Below are positions 48,381 to 56,944 of a DNA stretch of 64,000 nucleotides, one piece after another. This stretch comes from Kiloniella spongiae (GTDB lineage: Bacteria; Pseudomonadota; Alphaproteobacteria; Kiloniellales; Kiloniellaceae), in contig NZ_LAQL01000003.1 of assembly GCF_001026905.1 (NCBI RefSeq), positions 186,001 to 250,000 on the forward strand, given 5' to 3'. Both the position numbers and the translations under genes were made by a program. Numbering within the stretch: the stretch's first letter is position 1; each line of letters begins with the position of its first letter. The notes beneath the pieces are model-generated. The model was not told where the DNA came from and made no database searches. It saw nothing but the letters and a program-made list of their open reading frames with translations.

Positions 48381-50525
48381 TCACCGCTTGGGAGGTTTTT
48401 TAAGTAATTGATCTGATAGTAATTCTGCTGGATAAACAGGGATAGTTATACGAAAGGTTGCGCCTTTGCCTCTGTTACTGATGACATGGATTTTGCCACC
48501 TTGGTGTTCGATAAGATCCTTGCAAAGGTGCAAGCCAAGACCTGAACCGATCTCGCCATCTGTACCTGTTTTTGTCGTATTTTCATCCAATCGGAAAAGC
48601 CGGGAAGCCTGATCTCGCGAAATTCCAACGCCGGTATCCATAACTTCCAACTCGACAAAATCTCCATTACATCGGGTGTCGATGGTCACGGAGCCGCCTA
48701 TAGGGGTGAATTTGATCGCATTGTTAATCAGGTTGCGAATAATTGTATCGATCATGTTGAAATCGGCCAGAACGACGTATTCTGTGTGCTTGCAATGGAG
48801 CGTTATTTTCTTTTTGTCAGCAGCAGGGGTAAAAAGAATTTCGTTAATCTTGATGGCTTTATTTAAATCAACAGGGCCAGGTTCATACTTCATGCGCCCC
48901 ATTTGAAGCAGTGACCATTCCAGCAAATTTTCTAATAATTTAAAGACTTGCTCTGCTGATTGATGGACCAAGGTGCCGTATTCTTTGGTCTTTTCTGGCG
49001 TCAATGTTTCGCTTCGATCTGAAAGCAAGGTTGAAAAGCCAAGTAACGCGTTAAAGGGACCTTTAAGATCATGGGCGATGATGGAAAAGAATTTATCTTT
49101 TTGTTCGTTCAGTCGCGCCAACTTGTCATGGGCTTCAGACAAATTTTCTGCGAGCGAGACAAGATCTGCTGCCTGCGCTTCCATACGCACTTCGTTTTCA
49201 CGAAATTCATTAACTTGTGCTTGCAAGCGCTCTTCGCTAATTCGTAGAGCTTCATCGGCTTTTTTGCGCTCTGTTATCTCTGTCTGTATATGGATCAGAC
49301 CACCGCGAGAGGATTTACTGGTTCTGTAAAAAAAGCTCTTTCCGTTGGCGTGAAAGGTTTCACCTTCGCACTGCATATTCTCTCTACGTTTTGTGAGCAG
49401 CATGGCCAACCAGGCATCCGGGTCTGATTTGGCCAGAGGGTGATCTATTTGTCCGGTTTTGAGGCTTTTTTGCAGAAGTTCGGTCATTGTATAACCGACA
49501 ATTTTATCCTGAGCAGGGGAATTCGGATATATTTCATGATAGCGTTTGTTCGTAAAAACAACGCGTTCCTCGTGATCATAGAGAATAACACTGTCGGTAA
49601 AATTATCCAGAGCCTCTTGCAACATTGCGGCTTCGCGCTCTCTATTGTGTATTTCTGTAATGTCCGAAAAGGTCGCAATGCGTCCAAGGTCACCATCTTT
49701 ATATTCCAGTACTTCGAGAATACGCCCGCTTCCGGTGGTGCGGATTTTTTTGGGTTGCTCGCGTTCGATCAGGACTTCTGCGTGTCTTTTGCGTGCCAGT
49801 TCTTCTGGGACACCTTTGCCGTAATATCCAATTTTTGCCAAATGGAGCAAAAGCTCAAATAGCGAAATTCCGGGTTTGAAAGTATTTTCGGGTATACCAA
49901 AAAGAGTATGGAAGCGGTTGTTACAAACTACCATTCGATCGTCAGGGCCCCAAACAACAAAACCATGATGTAAGGAATTTAATGATCGTTCCAGAAGATG
50001 GGATTGGACCTTTAGTTGCTGGGTTCGTTTTTCGACCCGTTGTTCCAGTTCATCTTTTGCCTTCTTTATATCATTTTCAATTTTGATCTGGCTCTGTTTC
50101 ACTTTTGCACGTGCCAGAAGTTTTTTGATCAGAATTGGTGCGAATTGAAAGTAATTCTGGTCTTTGTCGCGGATAAGGTAATCGGTAACTTCCAGAGAGA
50201 TAGCCTCTAGAGCGCGGTATTCTGAACCTGTTTGCGCCATTAACAACAGCGGGCATTCTGGGTGTTTGGACAAGAGATTCTGTGCTATCTCAAGGCCTGA
50301 CGTATCCTTTAAATGGCAATCAATCAGGATAATATCAAATTTACTTTGATCTGCTTCTCTAAGAATATCCTGTCCCGAAGAAACTGTCGTAACGTTACAA
50401 GGGCCGAGTTCTAGTTGGGCGACTTTAGAATTTTCTATAAAATGTTTAAAGTTATTACAATTGCCTACGCTTTCCTCTGCGTAGAGAATTTTTACTGTGT
50501 CCCGAACGGGTTCTTGATCTGTCAT
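48381..50525 (-). CDS. Histidine kinase with N-terminal receiver domain
   Basis: This 714-residue signalling protein starts with a receiver domain (about 10-130) with phospho-acceptor Asp at 69 in DIILIDCHLKDTSG. Then comes a coiled segment, a PAS-7 type domain (about 185-290, DDRMVVCNNRFHTLFGIPENTF), a second PAS domain (about 300-410), a coiled coil, and a HisKA domain with the phosphorylated His at 485 in FFSIIAHDLKGPFNALL. The HATPase domain has LINNAIKFTPIGG, DTGVGISRDQ and GSGLGLHLCKDLI. No membrane segment is seen, so it is cytoplasmic and its signal enters through the receiver or PAS domains. It is divergent from the DeoR gene. No response regulator gene is adjacent. Confidence 0.93.
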   Translation of the reverse strand: MTDQEPVRDTVKILYAEESVGNCNNFKHFIENSKVAQLELGPCNVTTVSSGQDILREADQSKFDIILIDCHLKDTSGLEIAQNLLSKHPECPLLLMAQTGSEYRALEAISLEVTDYLIRDKDQNYFQFAPILIKKLLARAKVKQSQIKIENDIKKAKDELEQRVEKRTQQLKVQSHLLERSLNSLHHGFVVWGPDDRMVVCNNRFHTLFGIPENTFKPGISLFELLLHLAKIGYYGKGVPEELARKRHAEVLIEREQPKKIRTTGSGRILEVLEYKDGDLGRIATFSDITEIHNREREAAMLQEALDNFTDSVILYDHEERVVFTNKRYHEIYPNSPAQDKIVGYTMTELLQKSLKTGQIDHPLAKSDPDAWLAMLLTKRRENMQCEGETFHANGKSFFYRTSKSSRGGLIHIQTEITERKKADEALRISEERLQAQVNEFRENEVRMEAQAADLVSLAENLSEAHDKLARLNEQKDKFFSIIAHDLKGPFNALLGFSTLLSDRSETLTPEKTKEYGTLVHQSAEQVFKLLENLLEWSLLQMGRMKYEPGPVDLNKAIKINEILFTPAADKKKITLHCKHTEYVVLADFNMIDTIIRNLINNAIKFTPIGGSVTIDTRCNGDFVELEVMDTGVGISRDQASRLFRLDENTTKTGTDGEIGSGLGLHLCKDLIEHQGGKIHVISNRGKGATFRITIPVYPAELLSDQLLKKPPKR

Positions 50526-50640
50526 GCTGTTTTTAAACGCATTGTTTGATATGGTCCTTCGAAACTAGGTTCCCCCATTATCAAAAAATAAAATTAACAA
50601 TAAGTTTCGTCTTTTTGAATGAGGAAGGACATCCGTAAAT

Positions 50641-50741
50641 ATACTTATTCTAAAGAACAGCGTTGCGTATTACTGCATATTCATGCATTATTTTGCAATA
50701 ATTTGTAGTGTTGCTCTTCTTATTTAACGATACTTATTCTA
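50641..50741 (+). promoter_or_regulatory. Exact 12-bp direct repeat upstream of the DeoR gene
   Basis: ATACTTATTCTA occurs at 50641-50652 and again at 50730-50741, where its last A is the first base of the DeoR start codon. Repeats around a DeoR gene often mark autoregulatory operators; that assignment is inferred. The start codon lacks a Shine-Dalgarno sequence. Confidence 0.4.
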
Positions 50742-51505
50742 TGCAAAAGCTTGATTTAAACAACCCCGACACACGACAAGCTCTTTTGATTGAACGGCTT
50801 GAAACCGGGAAAATACTTGTAGCGCTTGATATCAGTGATGAGCTTCAAGTCTCTCCTGATACAATTCGCCGTGACCTTATTGCGTTGGAAAAACAAGGTG
50901 TGCTCAAGCGGGTTAAAGGCGGTGCGATCCCTGCTGACAAAGCGCTTTCTCCTATGATGGAACGCCTCAAGGAAGCGCCGGACTGGTTGACAAAGGCAGG
51001 CGGTGCTTTTTCGGATCTTCTGATGAATTCACCAAGTATGTTTTTGGATGGCGGCACGTCGGTTCTCTTTTTTGCGCGGCAAATACCCCCTAGCTACAAA
51101 GGGCAGATCATCACGCCATCGCCTTTGATTGCGACAGCGTTATTGGAAAAACAGATAGAAGTGATCCTGATCGGGGGAACACTGCGACCCTTGGGGGGAA
51201 TTGCCACGGGGGCAGAGGCCATTCGAAGTCTGTCAAAATCTTTGGCTGATGTCGCCGTACTGGGAACATGCGGACTAGATCCTGATTTCGGTTTGTCGGC
51301 GGATGACTTGGAAGAAGCAGCGATCAAACAGATCATGGCAGAGAATGCAGATCGTGTTGTGATTTTGGCGTCAGAAGAAAAGCTCAATACTCGGTCAGCG
51401 CATCAGGTTATTCCATGTACTGGCATTGATATCCTGATTTCATCGGGATCGAAAGAGATGACAGCTGTATATAACGCTTTTGAAATAGAGGTGCGGAATG
51501 TTTGA
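50741..51505 (+). CDS. DeoR-family transcriptional regulator
   Basis: This 254-residue protein from ATG 50741 has an N-terminal DeoR helix-turn-helix (about 10-60; RLETGKILVALDISDELQVSPDTIRRDLIALEKQGVLKRVKGGA) and a C-terminal sugar-phosphate-sensing domain (LDGGTSVLFFARQIPP, VILIGGTLRPLGGIATGAEA, LGTCGLDPDFGLSADDLEEAAIKQIM). The conserved GGT and DxEE-like elements that bind phosphorylated sugars are present. The stop is nine bases before the MFS start, so the two are an operon. The inducer could be a phosphorylated sugar or a compound moved by the transporter. Confidence 0.9.
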   Translation: MQKLDLNNPDTRQALLIERLETGKILVALDISDELQVSPDTIRRDLIALEKQGVLKRVKGGAIPADKALSPMMERLKEAPDWLTKAGGAFSDLLMNSPSMFLDGGTSVLFFARQIPPSYKGQIITPSPLIATALLEKQIEVILIGGTLRPLGGIATGAEAIRSLSKSLADVAVLGTCGLDPDFGLSADDLEEAAIKQIMAENADRVVILASEEKLNTRSAHQVIPCTGIDILISSGSKEMTAVYNAFEIEVRNV

Positions 51506-51513
51506 GGTATCCT

Positions 51514-52833
51514 ATGTCTAAGGAAGGCGCAATTACTGTGGAAAAAGAAGCACGGAAACAGGTTGAAGACCAGTCTCAGTATCACTCTCAGTCTCAGTAT
51601 CACTCTCAGTCTCAGTCTCGGGGTTTACGATCTCCTCGATGGGCTGTCACGGCAATGTTTATCCTCAATGGCGCACTTTATGGAACATGGGCGGCGCGTA
51701 TTCCTTCACTTCAGCAGAATTTTGATCTCTCTCCGGGTGATCTTGGCTTGTTGCTGTTGCTTATGTCTGGCGGAGCGATTGCTGCTTTCCCGATTGCCGG
51801 GGGGCTGTCTGATCGCTTTGGATCGGCAAAGGTGACGCTAATCTGTGCTGTGGTTTGTTGTCTGGCGGTCATGCTGGTCGGCTATAGTCCAGTTATTGTC
51901 ATGTTGTCTATTGCTGTGGTTCTGTTCGGCGCTGGATTGGGGGCAATGGATGTTGCCATGAACGCCTGGGCAGCAGAGGTGGAACGCAGCTATGGGCGCT
52001 CTATTATGTCCAGTTTTCACGCCTTTTTTTCCGTCGGTGCGGGTGTTGGTGCCGGGCTTGGTGCCATCGCAGCTTGGGAAGAGATAAGTTATGGTCATCA
52101 GTTCGTTGCCTTTGCCATGATGCTGTCGCCCTTGATCTGGTTTTCAGCCTTGCCACAAGTTCTAAACACAAAAAATGGTCAGGGAGTGTCCAGACAAAAC
52201 AATCCAGCGCTAAATCATGTAGCTCAGGATCAAAAGGGAAAGAAACCGAAAGGGCCACGTCTGGCTCTCCCGCGGGGGGCATTATTTGTTGTCGCTTTGG
52301 TGGCTTTTTCCTGTGCTGTGGGCGAGGGGGCCATGGCCGATTGGTCCGCCGTCTTCCTAACTTCTGTTATTCTTGTCGGAGAGGGGCAGGCTGCGCTTGG
52401 TTATACCGTTTTCTCAATTACCATGGTTGCCATGCGCTTTGTCGGGGATCGCTTGATCACTCGTTTTGGTCCGGTCACTATCTTACGCTTTTGTGGGATT
52501 GCCGCGTTGATCGGTAGCTCCGTTACGGCGACCTCTTCCAGTTTGATGGTGACTTATCTGGGGCTTGCCCTGATGGGGGTTGGCTATTCCATCGTCTTTC
52601 CACTGGTCTTTTCCCGTGCTGCGAACAGTAAACAGCTCAGCCCCGGCGTGGCCATAGCCTCGGTCGCAACCTTCAGCTACGGCGGCCTGCTCCTCGGCCC
52701 GCCTCTGATCGGCTTTATCGCCGAAATATCTTCCCTGCGTTTTGCCTTTGGCCTCTTTGTCCTGCTGGCCTTTGTCGTTGTCATCGGATCAGTGGCGTTC
52801 AGGCAAAATGGAGTGTCGGAAAATGTAAGCTGA
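51514..52833 (+). CDS. MFS transporter (YbjJ-like)
   Basis: This 439-residue protein from ATG 51514 (GAGG six bases upstream) has a polar N-terminal extension with a Ser-Gln-Tyr-His repeat (about 20-36). It is followed by 12 transmembrane helices and the MFS loop motif GGLSDRFGSAKV between helices 2 and 3. ALYGTWAARIPSLQQNFDLSPGDLGLLLLLM and AMDVAMNAWAAEVERSYGRSIMSSFHAFFSVGAG resemble the YbjJ family, putative exporters or sugar-type permeases. It follows the DeoR regulator by eight bases and is its likely regulatory target. Confidence 0.9.
   Translation: MSKEGAITVEKEARKQVEDQSQYHSQSQYHSQSQSRGLRSPRWAVTAMFILNGALYGTWAARIPSLQQNFDLSPGDLGLLLLLMSGGAIAAFPIAGGLSDRFGSAKVTLICAVVCCLAVMLVGYSPVIVMLSIAVVLFGAGLGAMDVAMNAWAAEVERSYGRSIMSSFHAFFSVGAGVGAGLGAIAAWEEISYGHQFVAFAMMLSPLIWFSALPQVLNTKNGQGVSRQNNPALNHVAQDQKGKKPKGPRLALPRGALFVVALVAFSCAVGEGAMADWSAVFLTSVILVGEGQAALGYTVFSITMVAMRFVGDRLITRFGPVTILRFCGIAALIGSSVTATSSSLMVTYLGLALMGVGYSIVFPLVFSRAANSKQLSPGVAIASVATFSYGGLLLGPPLIGFIAEISSLRFAFGLFVLLAFVVVIGSVAFRQNGVSENVS
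51571..51621 (+). repeat. 18-bp tandem repeat in the MFS gene
   Basis: CAGTCTCAGTATCACTCT occurs at 51571-51588 and 51589-51606, with a partial third copy from 51607. It encodes Q-S-Q-Y-H-S repeats in the cytoplasmic N-terminal tail. Unit length is a multiple of three. Confidence 0.9.
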
Positions 52834-53605
52834 TTTGCGTGAAAAAATTTGTTAATACTCTGATATAAAATGGATATTAGATAAAGGACGCTTTATTCAC
52901 TTTTTATTCACAACACATGAAACGCAAGCTATGGTTTACTTATTTTCGATGGATTTGGGAAGCCATCAACTTAGCAAGAGGTATCTGAATAGAGATAGGT
53001 TTCTGACAAGAAGTGTAAAGCGTCAGTTTGTAACTTGTTTATTCTTTCTCTTTGCTTGCTTTCCGTTCGTTGGTCGTTCGGCAAAACGGTGATTTTGTTC
53101 TGTCCAAGCCTTTTATGGCAGGGTTTCGAGTAAATCACATTACCAACTACCGGATCAGAGAAGTATCTGGCACCCTTATTGAACTGTGTTTTCGGAACAA
53201 TCGTCGTCCGAAGTATATCCGGCGAAAAACAGGGTGCTTGAATTGCATTTCGACAAGGCTTTGATCATGAGATCTGTGCACTCATTCATACATAGCTTTG
53301 CAATATATGCAGTACCATACTGACATCAAAGGCATCTCGGTGGGTAAGGGATGCGCCAGACTAGATCTAGACTAAATCTAGACCAGATTTGAACCAGATC
53401 TGAAATTGTATATCTGGAACATAAAGTCTGGAGAAAATAACGCACTCAACATTCAGATTTGTACCACCCCCGATACAGTCATCCGGAAGCCGGAACAGGA
53501 CGCTTACCTGATGATCCAGAGTTTATAACTGTTTGGAAGCTGTAACGGGGTGTCGTTGATTTCAGGTCCTCCTTTTTAAATTGAAGAATTTGGAAGGAGT
53601 TTACA
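52834..53605. other. Long non-coding region before the metzincin gene
   Basis: The region of about 770 bases has no open frame with convincing coding character; the longest is a 70-codon frame at 53052-53264 starting with TTG, which I reject. It contains a cluster of 11-bp phased repeats (53359-53402). It may carry a regulatory element or a decayed gene. Confidence 0.45.
53359..53402. repeat. Four 11-bp repeats in exact tandem
   Basis: GACTAGATCTA, GACTAAATCTA, GACCAGATTTG and AACCAGATCTG are adjacent at 53359-53402, each 11 bp, close to one helical turn. They lie 204 bases upstream of the metzincin start and share the core (C/T)(T/A)AGATCT. They could be phased binding sites for a regulator. 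Confidence 0.7.
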
Positions 53606-56059
53606 ATGGCTGTAAAAACAAAAGAGAGTTCCGAAAAAGTGAAGTCTGTAGAGGCGAAGTCTTCTGGAAAGTCGAAATTGGACACAGACGATTTCACCAA
53701 CGAAGAAGTGCTTATTCAGGACGAGGAACATCCTGATTATCTTCCCGGTATCTATAGTGGTCCGACTGACTTTACCGAAGGAGATCTGGATGATCTGGAA
53801 GCCTTTGATGATGAGGGTGAAGATGGTGATCTGGAGAACTTTACGCCTGTGCCGGGTGGTCCAATCCCCGGCGTTCCCGGTATACCGGGCATACCTGGTC
53901 GAATTCCGGGCCGAATACCTGGTCGTATTCCGGGACCAAGTATTCCCCTTAACTTCTGCTCGGCCTTGAGTGGCACCTATAGCTATTCATCACCGTTCAG
54001 GCCAACGCCGCGTCCGTTTCCGATACCACGCGGTCCTTTTCCTCTGCCGGCGCCTTCTGTACCCGCACGACCAGCGCGTCCCGTCGGTCCCTTCATTCCA
54101 CTGTCGCTGATCAGCATTAAGGTGCGTGTGGATGTGGATCGTTTCTTTCCGCAAAACCGCATTTCTATTGAGGTCAACCGTCGTTTTCCTTTCTCGAGGG
54201 CACACGCCATTGCAGAGGTCACATCAGATCGCTGTCTGGGGTGGAACCGCCGCCGGGTCGAGACAAACATCACCTATCGTGATGGTATGAACAGCTTGAT
54301 CCCCGGGAACAGGGTGATCTTCGAAGCGTCCCGTGGTCGTGGGTTTAGCTATGGATCATACAAATTAACGCTGATTGGCCCCGGCAGAACACGCCGTGTC
54401 TATCGCCTTAATTTTGAAAGCCAACACTTTGACGAGGTTGAGTTCGAGGTTGATCGCGTGTCCAATGCGAATGCGCCAACAACCACCTATGATATTGGCT
54501 CTCACCCCAACCGTCCGGCGAACCTACCTGCGGAAAACATCTCGATGGATACGGTCTATCGCCGTGCGGGATTTGATGTGTCCATGTCGCCGAACAGATC
54601 GGTGATCCCCACAAGCGGGGCCGGGGCCAATGGCACATGGAGTGATGCGGAAATGCACAATGCCATGGTGACCTATTGGTCGCGGTTCCAGAACCGACCC
54701 AAATGGGCCATGTGGGTGCTCTTTGCCCGGCGGCATGATCGCGGGCGTGGCCTTGGCGGTATCATGTTCGATGATATCGGGCCAAACCACCGACAGGGGA
54801 CAGCGATCTTCACCGACAGCTTTATTCAGGATGCCCCGGCGGGTGATCCCAATGCAGCAGCATGGCGTCGGCGCATGGTTTTCTGGACCGCAATCCACGA
54901 AATGGGTCATGCCTTTAACCTGGCACATTCGTGGCAGAAATCGCTCAGCTATAACGGGGGGGACCCGTGGATACCGCTGACCAATAACAACGAAGCGCGT
55001 ACCTTTATGAGCTACCCATTCCGGGTGTCCGGTGGTGAAAACGCCTTCTTCTCGGACTTCCGTTTCCGCTTTATGGATGAAGAGCTGGTGTATATGCGCC
55101 ATGCGCCACGTCGTTTTGTGCAGATGGGCAATGAAGACTGGTTCTCTAACCATAATCTGGAACAGGACAGCAGTTTACAGAGCGGTAACTTTGATCTGGA
55201 AATCAGACCGAACAAATCTGGCAACAGCTATCAGTTCCTTGAACCAGTATCTCTTGAACTCAAGCTCAAGAATGTATCGGATCAGGCTGTAGAGATCGAA
55301 GAAGATCTGTTGGAAGATGGGCGTCACATCACGCTGTTTGTTCAACGCAGTGAAGGGAAAACCCGCAAGTGGCGATCACTTTCCACCCATTGCCATCATG
55401 AACACACCACCGATCTGAAACCGGGACAAGCCATTTACGGATCGCATATGGTCAGTGCCTCTACCGACGGCTGGACCATTGATGAACCCGGCTTCTATAA
55501 CATTCAGGCAGTGATTGATGTGAATGATGAAATCATCAGTTCCAACGTGCTTCGGGTTTATGTGAACCCGCCGTCCTCTGCTGAAGAAAGCAAACTGGCG
55601 CCGGATTACTTCACCGAAGACGTGGCCCGGACCATTTCTTTCGCTGGTGCACCGTCGCTGGATGGTGCCAATGATGTGCTGCGCGATGTTGCGGCCCGTT
55701 GTGCCAAAAACCCTGCGGCCCGCCACGCCAATCTGGCCCTGAGCGCCCCAATGCTTCGGGACTTTAAGGTATTGAGCGGGACTGACGACAAGGCAGAGTT
55801 GGAAATCAAGTCCATCAACGCCAAAATTGATCAGGGCGCAAAGGCACAAACCGCCGCCTTGATTGATGACCCTGATAGCGCCGCAGATACTCTGGGCCAT
55901 ATCCGCTATTTCGGTATGCTGAACCAACTTGCCACCGCACTGGAAGACAAGGGCGATGACAAAGGCGCAATCAAGGTCCTGAAATCAGCCGTCAGCACCA
56001 TGAAAAAACGTCATGTTCTCGACAGCGTGATCAAAGAAACCGAAAAGAAACTAAAATAA
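53606..56059 (+). CDS. Metzincin-like zinc metalloprotease with Pro-Gly repeat linker
   Basis: This 817-residue protein is preceded by AAGGAG, seven bases from the ATG. It has no signal peptide. The order is: an acidic lead (about 1-80); a segment of Gly-Pro-Ile/Val repeats (about 84-115; I-P-G, V-P-G and R-I-P-G units) and Pro/Arg-rich sequence to about 155; a beta-rich region; a zinc protease domain with HEMGHAFNLAHSW at 431-443, giving HExxH at H431, E432, H435 and a third His at 441; and a downstream Met in the TFMSYPFRVSGG turn, as in metzincins. Asn 438 replaces the usual Gly. A beta-sandwich-like domain (about 530-660) and a helical C-terminus follow. Secretion might use a non-Sec route, if it is secreted at all. 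Substrate unknown. Confidence 0.82.
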   Translation: MAVKTKESSEKVKSVEAKSSGKSKLDTDDFTNEEVLIQDEEHPDYLPGIYSGPTDFTEGDLDDLEAFDDEGEDGDLENFTPVPGGPIPGVPGIPGIPGRIPGRIPGRIPGPSIPLNFCSALSGTYSYSSPFRPTPRPFPIPRGPFPLPAPSVPARPARPVGPFIPLSLISIKVRVDVDRFFPQNRISIEVNRRFPFSRAHAIAEVTSDRCLGWNRRRVETNITYRDGMNSLIPGNRVIFEASRGRGFSYGSYKLTLIGPGRTRRVYRLNFESQHFDEVEFEVDRVSNANAPTTTYDIGSHPNRPANLPAENISMDTVYRRAGFDVSMSPNRSVIPTSGAGANGTWSDAEMHNAMVTYWSRFQNRPKWAMWVLFARRHDRGRGLGGIMFDDIGPNHRQGTAIFTDSFIQDAPAGDPNAAAWRRRMVFWTAIHEMGHAFNLAHSWQKSLSYNGGDPWIPLTNNNEARTFMSYPFRVSGGENAFFSDFRFRFMDEELVYMRHAPRRFVQMGNEDWFSNHNLEQDSSLQSGNFDLEIRPNKSGNSYQFLEPVSLELKLKNVSDQAVEIEEDLLEDGRHITLFVQRSEGKTRKWRSLSTHCHHEHTTDLKPGQAIYGSHMVSASTDGWTIDEPGFYNIQAVIDVNDEIISSNVLRVYVNPPSSAEESKLAPDYFTEDVARTISFAGAPSLDGANDVLRDVAARCAKNPAARHANLALSAPMLRDFKVLSGTDDKAELEIKSINAKIDQGAKAQTAALIDDPDSAADTLGHIRYFGMLNQLATALEDKGDDKGAIKVLKSAVSTMKKRHVLDSVIKETEKKLK

Positions 56060-56080
56060 CCTCAGCGAGGTTGTTTTATT
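56058..56080 (+). terminator. Terminator immediately after the metzincin gene
   Basis: AACCTC (56058-56063) pairs with GAGGTT (56067-56072) around a 3-base loop and is followed by GTTTTATT. The stem begins inside the stop codon. Confidence 0.6.
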
Positions 56081-56129
56081 GGGATCGTTTTGTTGCGGTT
56101 TAGGGAACCCGATCTGATTGGGTGTATAT

Positions 56130-56175
56130 AAAAGAGGCCTTGTATATCTCGCACTGAGAATAACAGGGCCTTTTT
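56130..56175 (-). terminator. Terminator of the minus-strand unknown gene
   Basis: A 13-bp or longer stem with two G-T pairs joins AAAAGAGGCCTTGT (56130-56143) with ACAGGGCCTTTTT (56163-56175). Read on the minus strand it ends in U-rich sequence 12 bases after the stop of the 153-residue gene. Confidence 0.65.
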
Positions 56176-56186
56176 ACTTGCGGGAT

Positions 56187-56648
56187 CTATTTCGACAAGC
56201 TGTTTGGTACATAGCCAAAATTGAGATGGCGATATTCATTAAAACTAAAGCACCATTTTTGTTCAGGACTAACGGCATAGAGGCAAAGTGGTATCGGTAT
56301 GAAATCCCAAAGGACAGTTGGTAATAATGAAATATCCATACGGTAATCATTCTGCATTAATACGTCGCCATAAAGTACGACAGATCCACTCAAGGTATGT
56401 TTCTCGATCATCCTTTTTGTAAAATCGTAACTTTCTGCCGATCTATAGGGAATTTTAACCTGATAATATTTAGCGTTGGGAACAATTTGCCAATGGATAT
56501 ACTGGCCACGCCAAGGAAATTCCTGATAGATAAAGTCATAATCAGCCGGATCATCATTGTCTTCGATCACCTCGATTTCACCCGACCCGATATAATCTTT
56601 AAATTTCTCCCGAAGTTCTATTTCTGAATAATCCATATCCGAATTCAT
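56187..56648 (-). CDS. Hypothetical protein next to the restriction operon
   Basis: This 153-residue protein starts MNSDMDYSEIELREKFKDYI at ATG 56648 (AAGG nine bases upstream). It is acidic at the N-terminus, with many aromatic residues (YDFIYQEFPWRGQYIHWQIVPNAKYYQVKI, CLYAVSPEQKWCFSFNEYRHLNFGY), and no signal peptide or membrane helix. I recognise no family. It resembles no antirestriction or immunity protein I can name with confidence. It lies between the metzincin and the hsdMSR operon, on the opposite strand to both. Confidence 0.65.
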   Translation of the reverse strand: MNSDMDYSEIELREKFKDYIGSGEIEVIEDNDDPADYDFIYQEFPWRGQYIHWQIVPNAKYYQVKIPYRSAESYDFTKRMIEKHTLSGSVVLYGDVLMQNDYRMDISLLPTVLWDFIPIPLCLYAVSPEQKWCFSFNEYRHLNFGYVPNSLSK

Positions 56649-56944
56649 AATGGAAACCTTGTTTGTTATCTCGAACGATCAATTACAGAACTTGAGAGAG
56701 AATAGGTGCTTGTATTTCGTTATACGTGATCTTGTATGGATTTTTACAACCTTATTGATGTGGTTGCAAAATATGATTACAGTTCTTGAACTGTTTGGGG
56801 GAATAAGTCTTTGGGGTTCAATCTCTTTACGATATAAGGTGACCCGGATTGGGTACAATACTCTTCGATTTCTATGAACCGGGGTCGTGTTGTATTCCTC
56901 ATCTCCCCAAAGCAAAAGTATTCTTGAAGTCTGGTAAAAATTAC

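Noticed and set aside
53052-53264. 70-codon plus-strand frame in the long non-coding region
   Set aside because: It starts with TTG without ribosome site and has no protein-like composition or recognised family.
53359-53402. Possible CRISPR-like array
   Set aside because: The units are 11 bp and directly adjacent without spacers, and no cas genes lie in the window.
54524-55153. 209-codon minus-strand frame
   Set aside because: It is antisense to the metzincin gene over its zinc site, without any family signal.
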